From Flavobacteriaceae bacterium (GTDB taxonomy: Bacteria > Bacteroidota > Bacteroidia > Flavobacteriales > Flavobacteriaceae), in assembly GCA_009693635.1 (NCBI GenBank), contig SHWW01000005.1:1-53347 (forward strand): a DNA stretch of 53,347 nt, given 5' to 3'. Below the pieces are notes generated by a model that searched no databases, was not told the origin of the DNA, and saw only the letters and a program-made list of their open reading frames with translations. Position numbers and translations under genes: made by a program. Numbering within the stretch: the first letter of the stretch is position 1; the number at the start of each line of letters is the position of its first letter. This document shows, one piece after another, positions 47,051 through 53,347 of this stretch.

Positions 47051-47581
47051 TTATATATCGTGTAACGTAATTTTATCTTCTTTACAATCAACAATTAATT
47101 GATCAATTTTTTCTTTGGTAAGGTGCTCTTTATAGAAATCTCCCAATTGCATCATTGGGGCATAACCACAAGCACCTAAACACTCAACCCCTCTTACTTC
47201 AAAAAGTCCGTCAGCCGTTGGGTTGCCTACTTTTACACCTAATTTTTCGCAAGTATAATCCATCAAATCTTCCACACCATTCAAACAACAAGGCGAAGTT
47301 TGACAAAATTCAAACATGTATTTCCCAATTGGTCTTTGGTTGTACATCGTATAAAACGAAACCACTTCATAAACTTCAATGGGTTTGATGCTTAAAATTT
47401 CGGCTACTTTATCCATTAATTCTATGCTCAACCAATTGTCGTGAGCATCTTGAACTTCGTGCAAAACTGGCAATAAAGCCGATTTTATTTTATCTTCAGG
47501 ATAATGACTTATCAACTCATTGATGCGGGCCATCAATGCTTCAGTGATATTTATTTCCTGCTTGTAATGCGTATGTTCCAT
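47051..47581 (-). CDS. nuoE: NADH-quinone oxidoreductase subunit E
   Basis: The 176-residue thioredoxin-like subunit carries the [2Fe-2S] cluster N1a on C93, C98, C134 and C138 (CQTSPC and CLGAC). It forms the NADH-dehydrogenase module with NuoF and NuoG. It lies 62 bases after nuoD across an AT-rich spacer. Confidence 0.95.
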   Translation of the reverse strand: MEHTHYKQEINITEALMARINELISHYPEDKIKSALLPVLHEVQDAHDNWLSIELMDKVAEILSIKPIEVYEVVSFYTMYNQRPIGKYMFEFCQTSPCCLNGVEDLMDYTCEKLGVKVGNPTADGLFEVRGVECLGACGYAPMMQLGDFYKEHLTKEKIDQLIVDCKEDKITLHDI

Positions 47582-47643
47582 TTTTTATTATTTTGAATTC
47601 TGAATTCTTAATTTGAAATGAAATTATATCATTTATATTTTTT

Positions 47644-48882
47644 TTATGCGTCTAATTCTCCTGCAATAACATTCAAACTCGACAAAATAACAATCGCATC
47701 AGATAATAATGCGCCTTTAATCATCTCTGGATAGGCTTGGTAATAAATAAAACAAGGTCTTCTGAAATGTAATCTGTATGGCGTTCTACTTCCATCGGTA
47801 ACTAGGTAAAACCCTAATTCTCCATTTCCACCTTCAACAGCGTGATATATTTCGTCAACTGGAACAGGGACTTCGCCCATTACAATTTTGAAATGATAAA
47901 TCAAGGATTCCATATCGTGGTAAACGTCTTCTTTTGGGGGTAAATAATAGGCTGGTACATCGGCGTGGAAATCATTTCCAGCAGGCATTTTTGCTAATGC
48001 TTGCTTGATAATGCTCAAGCTCTCCCATACTTCGGCATTACGAACGCAAAAACGGTCGTAGGTATCACCTGATTTTCCTACAGGAACGATGAAATCAAAA
48101 TCTTCGTAAGAAGAATATGGTTGCGCCACACGAACATCATAATCGACTCCGGCAGCACGCAAGTTTGGACCTGTAAATCCGTAAGCCATTGCTTTTTCAG
48201 CAGAAATCGGTCCTACATTTGCAGTTCTATCAATAAAAATTCTATTTCTTTCAAATAGGTTTTCAAATTCTTTCCAAGCAATTGGAAACTCTTCTAAAAA
48301 CAGATCTAATTTGCGGAAAGCTTCCGGCGACCAATCTCTTTCGAAACCACCAATTCTTCCCATATTTGTTGTCAAACGAGCCCCGCAAATTTCTTCGTAG
48401 ATTTCATATACTTTTTCTCTAAATTGAAATACATACAAGAAACCGGTATAAGCTCCAGTGTCAACTCCAAGGATGGAATTACAAATTAAGTGATCCGTAA
48501 TTCTCGCCAATTCCATTACAATAACTCTTAAATATTGTGCTCTTTTAGGAACTTCAATATCTAATAATTTTTCTAATGTCATCCACCAAGCCATATTATT
48601 GATTGGCGACGAACAATAATTCATCCTATCCGTAAGTGGCGTGATTTGGTAAAAAGGTCGGTTTTCTGCAATTTTTTCAAAAGCCCTATGGATATATCCA
48701 ATGGTTGGTTCGGCTTCCAAAATACGCTCACCATCCATCAACAAAATATTTTGGAAAATACCATGTGTCGCTGGATGTGTTGGTCCTAAATTAAGAATTG
48801 AAAGCTCACTTCCGTCTTCATTTTGACGCTTTTTTATAATTTCAGCATATCTATGCTCTGGTGGTAATAATAGTTCTGACAT
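47644..48882 (-). CDS. nuoD: NADH-quinone oxidoreductase subunit D
   Basis: The 412-residue 49-kDa-type subunit contributes to the quinone site. It has LGPTHPATHG (about 32-41), GYIHRAFEK and the C-terminal RTPYRLHFRRPCF segment. NuoC and NuoD are separate genes here, unlike the fused form in E. coli. It lies 31 bases after nuoC. Confidence 0.96.
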   Translation of the reverse strand: MSELLLPPEHRYAEIIKKRQNEDGSELSILNLGPTHPATHGIFQNILLMDGERILEAEPTIGYIHRAFEKIAENRPFYQITPLTDRMNYCSSPINNMAWWMTLEKLLDIEVPKRAQYLRVIVMELARITDHLICNSILGVDTGAYTGFLYVFQFREKVYEIYEEICGARLTTNMGRIGGFERDWSPEAFRKLDLFLEEFPIAWKEFENLFERNRIFIDRTANVGPISAEKAMAYGFTGPNLRAAGVDYDVRVAQPYSSYEDFDFIVPVGKSGDTYDRFCVRNAEVWESLSIIKQALAKMPAGNDFHADVPAYYLPPKEDVYHDMESLIYHFKIVMGEVPVPVDEIYHAVEGGNGELGFYLVTDGSRTPYRLHFRRPCFIYYQAYPEMIKGALLSDAIVILSSLNVIAGELDA

Positions 48883-48913
48883 TTATTTAATGTGAAAAAT
48901 TATATTGTGTTTT

Positions 48914-49435
48914 TTAGTAATTATCTATTGTTCTACCGAAAAAACGGTCGTCTTTGTCGGTTCTTCCACCGTCCTCCATTGGGAATTCTTTTCGCATTGG
49001 AAAAGAAACCATTTCATCCATATTCAAAATACGTTTCAATTGTGGATGACCAATAAAGTTTATACCATAAAAATCATACGTTTCTCTTTCCATCCAATTG
49101 GCACAAAGAAAAACATTTGAAACAGTTTTTATTTCTGGATTTGTCCCTGATATATAAGTTTTGATTTTGATTCTTACATTATCAATCCAATTATGAAGGT
49201 GGTAAACTACCCTGAATTGGTGACTTTCATCATTTTCGGGATAGTGAATTCCACATAAATCAGTTAGAAAATTGAAACGCAAGGTTTCGTCATTTTTAAG
49301 AAAAAGTAAAACGGCTGTAATTTTATCGGATGCCACTTCAAGCGAGAAAATAGATTTTTCCTGAGTGAAATTAAAAACGCTTTCGCCAAATGTTTCAACT
49401 AATTTATCTTGAATTTGAGTGGTGTCTAGAGCCAT
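48914..49435 (-). CDS. nuoC: NADH-quinone oxidoreductase subunit C
   Basis: The 173-residue 30-kDa-type subunit has the conserved NWMERETYDFYGINFIGHPQLKRIL region (about 120-145). It belongs to the hydrophilic arm and contacts NuoB and NuoD. The start overlaps the nuoB stop by one base. Confidence 0.95.
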   Translation of the reverse strand: MALDTTQIQDKLVETFGESVFNFTQEKSIFSLEVASDKITAVLLFLKNDETLRFNFLTDLCGIHYPENDESHQFRVVYHLHNWIDNVRIKIKTYISGTNPEIKTVSNVFLCANWMERETYDFYGINFIGHPQLKRILNMDEMVSFPMRKEFPMEDGGRTDKDDRFFGRTIDNY

Positions 49436-49983
49436 TATTTTATATTATAAGAAGCTAATAATTCTTGGTATTCTGGAGAACTTCTTCTTCGTACCGATTC
49501 GGATTTAACCAATTCTTGCAATTTCATTACGCCGTCAACAATTTGTTCAGGTCTTGGTGGACAACCCGGCACATAAACATCTACGGGAATCACTTTGTCA
49601 ATTCCTTGAAGCACAGAATACGTGTCGAAAATTCCGCCTGAAGAAGCACAAGCTCCAACAGCAATTACCCAACGAGGTTCTGACATTTGCTCGTAAACCT
49701 GACGTAAAATTGGCGCCATTTTTTTCGATATTGTTCCCATCACCATTAGCATATCCGCTTGACGAGGAGAAAAACTCACTCTTTCAGAACCGAAACGTGC
49801 TAAATCATAATGTGAAGCCATCGTAGCCATAAACTCAATTCCACAACAAGAAGTTGCAAAGGGTAAAGGCCAAAGTGAATTGGCTCTCGCTAATCCCACA
49901 ACATCATTCAGTTTTGTAGCGAAGAACCCCTCTCCTACAACCCCTTCAGGTGCTTCAACCATATTTGTTTTAGATTCAGTCAT
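49435..49983 (-). CDS. nuoB: NADH-quinone oxidoreductase subunit B
   Basis: The 182-residue subunit carries the terminal [4Fe-4S] cluster N2 on tandem C46-C47 (TSCCGIE), C112 (GACASSGG) and C141 (VPGCPPRPE), and hands electrons to quinone. It follows nuoA after 64 bases. Confidence 0.97.
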   Translation of the reverse strand: MTESKTNMVEAPEGVVGEGFFATKLNDVVGLARANSLWPLPFATSCCGIEFMATMASHYDLARFGSERVSFSPRQADMLMVMGTISKKMAPILRQVYEQMSEPRWVIAVGACASSGGIFDTYSVLQGIDKVIPVDVYVPGCPPRPEQIVDGVMKLQELVKSESVRRRSSPEYQELLASYNIK

Positions 49984-50047
49984 TGTTATTATTTTGAATT
50001 ATAGATTAAATGATGTCATTTAAAATTCAACATTTAAAATAATTATT

Positions 50048-50413
50048 TTACTCCCACTCCAACGCTTTCTTTTTGATAATGTAGAAAAACCCTATCAGAA
50101 GCAAAAACATAAAAATTACCATTTTAACCATTCCTTCCATTCCTAATTCCTTGAAGTTGATTGCCCAAGGATATAAGAAAATTACCTCAACATCAAAAAG
50201 CACAAACAATATGGCGACCAAGAAATATTTTACCGAAAAAGGAATTCTTGCGTTTCCAACAGATTCTATTCCGCACTCAAAATTTTTATCTTTTGTTGCC
50301 GACGATCTTTTTGGACCTAATTTCCCCGAAATTATGATCATTCCCACAACAAATCCAACGGCTAACAGCATTTGCATTAGTATTGGAAAATAACTGGATA
50401 AACTTGATTGCAT
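50048..50413 (-). CDS. nuoA: NADH-quinone oxidoreductase subunit A
   Basis: This 121-residue three-helix membrane subunit has the conserved FECGIESVGNARIPFSVKYFLVAI region (about 45-68) and the DVEVIFLYPWA segment. It is the first gene of the 14-gene nuo operon and lies about 30 bases downstream of a strong promoter match. Confidence 0.96.
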   Translation of the reverse strand: MQSSLSSYFPILMQMLLAVGFVVGMIIISGKLGPKRSSATKDKNFECGIESVGNARIPFSVKYFLVAILFVLFDVEVIFLYPWAINFKELGMEGMVKMVIFMFLLLIGFFYIIKKKALEWE

Positions 50414-50444
50414 AGTATATGTTTTTAACCTTCGATTTTCCCCG

Positions 50445-50475
50445 CAAAGATAACTTTCAATAATTGATTTAGCAA
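50445..50475 (-). promoter_or_regulatory. nuo operon promoter
   Basis: On the minus strand TTG (50475-50473), 20 bases, then TATCTTTG (50452-50445): a full match to the Bacteroidota promoter. The nuoA ATG lies 31 bases downstream. Confidence 0.75.
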
Positions 50476-50632
50476 CGAAAAAATAAAAATTCGTAGCAAG
50501 TATGTCGATATAATTTTCTAATTTTTATTGATTATAAATAACACTTGATTTGTGAGTTTATCAAGATTTTTAATTTGTCAGATAATTCTATGGAAGGATT
50601 TATTATTTAGACAAACTTTTTGGGGATAATCC

Positions 50633-50666
50633 AAAAAAAAACGTTCCGAAATGATCCGGAACGTTT
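50633..50666 (-). terminator. Terminator of the cold-shock gene
   Basis: On the minus strand the hairpin AACGTTCCG/CGGAACGTT (50665-50657 with 50648-50640) has an 8-base loop and is followed by a run of about nine T. It is the strongest intrinsic terminator in the window. Confidence 0.85.
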
Positions 50667-50696
50667 ACATCTTAGGTAACAAAAATATATATATTT

Positions 50697-50897
50697 TTAG
50701 TCTTCAAGAACTGCAACTTGTGCAGCAACTTTACCTTTTCTACCTTCTTCTTCTTCGTAACTTACTCTGTCACCTTCGCGTAATTCTTCCGCTCTGATTC
50801 CTGAAGCATGCACAAAAATGTCTTTTCCTGTTTCTTCGTCTGTAATGAATCCGTAACCTTTTGATTCATTAAAAAATTTAACTGTACCTGTACGCAT
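50697..50897 (-). CDS. Cold-shock domain protein
   Basis: The 66-residue single OB-fold protein has both RNA-binding motifs, KGYGFI (about 14-19) and DIFVHAS (about 26-32). It binds single-stranded RNA or DNA and probably melts mRNA structure. It is highly acidic at its C-terminus. It is a single-gene unit with its own -7 box and terminator. Confidence 0.95.
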   Translation of the reverse strand: MRTGTVKFFNESKGYGFITDEETGKDIFVHASGIRAEELREGDRVSYEEEEGRKGKVAAQVAVLED

Positions 50898-50926
50898 TGT
50901 AAAAATAATAATAATTTATAATGAGA

Positions 50927-50934
50927 CAAATGTA
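50927..50934 (-). promoter_or_regulatory. -7 box of the cold-shock gene
   Basis: On the minus strand TACATTTG matches TAnnTTTG, 29 bases upstream of the ATG at 50897. The leader would be short, unlike the long leaders of E. coli cspA. No TTG box is evident. Confidence 0.5.
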
Positions 50935-51023
50935 AACTTTATTGTAATACGAAAATCATTTGTGTGTATTTTTTTTACAAAAATATTGATATTCAACGTT
51001 TTCTAGCAAATTTCATCGACGAA

Positions 51024-52775
51024 CTACACAATATTTAATTTTATATGTAGCTCGTTTAACTGCGTTTCATCAATTTTGGACGGCGCATCGATCATTACAT
51101 CGCGACCGGAATTATTTTTTGGAAATGCAATAAAATCTCGAATGGTTTCTTGTCCGCCCAAAATAGCAACCAATCTGTCCAATCCAAAAGCCAATCCGCC
51201 GTGTGGTGGCGCCCCAAATTGAAAGGCGTCCATCAAGAAGCCAAATTGTTCTTTGGCGACTTCTTCGGTGAAACCTAAATATTTAAACATTAACTGTTGC
51301 GTTGCTTTGTCGTGAATTCTGATAGAACCACCCCCAATTTCGTTTCCGTTCAACACCATATCATAAGCATTGGCTCGCACTTTTCCTGGATTGGTTTCCA
51401 ACAAATGCATGTCTTCTGGTTTTGGCGAGGTGAACGGATGGTGCATTGCGTGGTAACGATCCGTTTCTTCATCAAATTCTAATAATGGGAAATCAACAAC
51501 CCATAATGGGGCAAATTCTGCCGGATTTCTCAATCCTAAACGTGTTGCCAATTCCATTCGTAAAGTGGAAAGTTGCATTCTTGTTTTATTTGCTGAACCT
51601 GACAACACAAAAATCATGTCTCCAGGTTTTGCACCAGTAATTTTTGCCCAATTTGCCAAATCGTTTTGGGCGTAAAATTTATCTACAGATGATTTATAGG
51701 TTCCGTCTTCGTTGCATTTTACATAAACCATTCCTAAAGCGCCAATTTGAGGGCGTTTAATCCAATCTATTAAAGCGTCAATCTCTTTACGGGTATATTC
51801 GCTTGCTCCAGGTGCCGCAATTCCAACAACTAATTCAGCAGCGTTAAAAACAGAAAAATCTTTGTGTTGTGCAAATTCGTTCAACTCGCCAAACTCCATT
51901 CCAAAACGGATATCTGGCTTGTCATTTCCGTAGGTTTTCATCGCATAATCGTAGGTAATTCTTGGGAATTTTTCCACTTCAATGCCTTTGATTTCTTTCA
52001 GTAAATGTCGTGTTAATCCTTCAAAAACACTCAATATATCTTCTTGCTCAACAAAAGCCATCTCACAATCTATTTGAGTAAATTCTGGCTGTCTGTCGGC
52101 CCGTAAATCTTCATCACGGAAACATTTCACAATTTGGAAATATTTATCCATTCCACCCACCATCAATAATTGTTTGAAAGTTTGTGGCGATTGTGGTAAG
52201 GCATAAAATTGCCCCGCATTCATTCGGCTTGGAACGACAAAATCTCTTGCGCCTTCTGGGGTTGACTTAATTAAATAAGGCGTTTCAACTTCACAGAAAT
52301 CTAAATCTGAAAGGTATTTACGAACTTCCATCGCCACTTTGTGGCGGAAAATCAAATTGTTTTTTACAGGATTTCTACGAATATCCAAATAGCGGTATTT
52401 CATTCGAATGTCTTCGCCTCCATCGGTTTCATCCTCAATTGTGAAAGGCGGAGTCAGAGCGGAATTTAAAATAGTCATTTCTAAAACCAAAATTTCAATA
52501 TCGCCAGTAACCATATTTGCGTTTTTGGATTCCCGCTCAATAACGGTTCCTTTTACTTGAATTACAAATTCACGACCAAGGGTTTTAGCCAATTCAAAAA
52601 CCACTTTATTGCTGCGACTTTCGTCAAATAGTAATTGGGTAACGCCATAACGATCTCTTAAATCTACCCAATTCATAAATCCTTTATCACGCGATTTTTG
52701 AACCCAACCAGCAAGTGTAACTTCCGTATTAATATGAGTAGCGTTTAATTCGCCACAAGTATGACTTCTATACAT
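51024..52775 (-). CDS. aspS: Aspartate--tRNA ligase
   Basis: The 583-residue class II synthetase of bacterial type has an N-terminal OB-fold anticodon domain (about 1-105) and the catalytic core with [20 protein letters not shown] (motif 2, about 218-237). The GAD insert spans about 300-410, and motif 3 is GLDRLVAIL near the C-terminus. It charges tRNA-Asp; whether it discriminates against tRNA-Asn cannot be read here. It lies far from glyS in this window and is alone in its unit. Confidence 0.97.
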   Translation of the reverse strand: MYRSHTCGELNATHINTEVTLAGWVQKSRDKGFMNWVDLRDRYGVTQLLFDESRSNKVVFELAKTLGREFVIQVKGTVIERESKNANMVTGDIEILVLEMTILNSALTPPFTIEDETDGGEDIRMKYRYLDIRRNPVKNNLIFRHKVAMEVRKYLSDLDFCEVETPYLIKSTPEGARDFVVPSRMNAGQFYALPQSPQTFKQLLMVGGMDKYFQIVKCFRDEDLRADRQPEFTQIDCEMAFVEQEDILSVFEGLTRHLLKEIKGIEVEKFPRITYDYAMKTYGNDKPDIRFGMEFGELNEFAQHKDFSVFNAAELVVGIAAPGASEYTRKEIDALIDWIKRPQIGALGMVYVKCNEDGTYKSSVDKFYAQNDLANWAKITGAKPGDMIFVLSGSANKTRMQLSTLRMELATRLGLRNPAEFAPLWVVDFPLLEFDEETDRYHAMHHPFTSPKPEDMHLLETNPGKVRANAYDMVLNGNEIGGGSIRIHDKATQQLMFKYLGFTEEVAKEQFGFLMDAFQFGAPPHGGLAFGLDRLVAILGGQETIRDFIAFPKNNSGRDVMIDAPSKIDETQLNELHIKLNIV

Positions 52776-52958
52776 TATTGAAATATTAGATTGTAAAAAT
52801 ACTATTTTGTTTTTTGATTAAGGTTTTACAGTTAAAATTTATTTTAAAATTTATAAAGAATCATATTTGAATCTTAATTTAAATTCACATAATTACGAAA
52901 AGAGTATTATTTATAGGAATATGCTATTAGCAGCAGCTTTTACTCCTGAAGCACAAAC

Positions 52959-52986
52959 AAAAAACCCTCACATTGCTGCAAGGGTT
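52959..52986 (-). terminator. Terminator after ahcY
   Basis: On the minus strand AACCCT (52986-52981) and AGGGTT (52968-52963) form a stem with a 12-base loop, followed by a run of T. It lies about 67 bases past the ahcY stop. Confidence 0.7.
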
Positions 52987-53052
52987 CTGAATTTGAAATG
53001 CTACACGAATTGGCTATAGCTCGGATATAAATTGCTATTTAGTAATCTAGAT

Positions 53053-53347
<295 letters not shown>

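Overview
The window looks like a chromosomal segment of a Flavobacterium-like member of the Bacteroidota. Evidence from the sequence: strongly AT-rich DNA, promoter boxes of the Bacteroidota type (TAnnTTTG, several with a TTG about 17-20 bp upstream), a GldH gliding lipoprotein, a GLPGLI protein paired with a TonB-type outer-membrane protein, an SDR-type threonine dehydrogenase, and a 14-gene complex I operon with a short NuoG. Species assignment is inference. No tRNA, rRNA, CRISPR array or intact mobile element was seen.

Layout. 1-8.5 kb is housekeeping: the start of glyS, comF-like, an LD-carboxypeptidase, a YraN-like nuclease-fold protein, an ACT-like protein, mfd with an upstream lipoprotein gene, and threonine dehydrogenase. 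8.5-9.3 kb is a small HTH/DUF2975 membrane-protein pair. 9.3-15.5 kb is a biotin locus: bioF-bioD-bioA plus a ketoacyl synthase on the + strand, then recX and bioB on the - strand. 15.6-19.3 kb holds an outer-membrane beta-barrel protein and its GLPGLI partner. 19.5-22.2 kb holds a propeller-like secreted protein, a deoxynucleoside kinase, a small conserved protein and a polyprenyl synthetase. 22.4-29.0 kb is a four-gene efflux operon (TetR, TolC, adaptor, RND pump) with a clear promoter overlapped by an inverted repeat.

29.2-31.0 kb carries the two subunits of a 3-oxoacid CoA-transferase, separated by a broken four-helix-bundle gene. 31.3-36.9 kb carries penicillin-binding protein 1A, gldH, a RicT/PSP1 protein and a TrhO-type tRNA hydroxylase with an unusual C-terminal domain. 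37.3-50.4 kb is the complete nuoA-N operon on the - strand, with one promoter at its head and one terminator at its tail. 50.6-53.3 kb has a cold-shock protein, aspS and the end of ahcY.

The most interesting points are the C-terminal extension of the TrhO-like protein, which resembles the beta-barrel domain of U32/TrhP proteins (the other known route to the same tRNA modification); the ketoacyl synthase embedded in the biotin locus; the operator-promoter overlap of the efflux operon; a short open frame directly downstream of nuoH in the same frame; and intergenic repeat families. No wholly new multi-gene system stands out; most of the window is conserved core genome.
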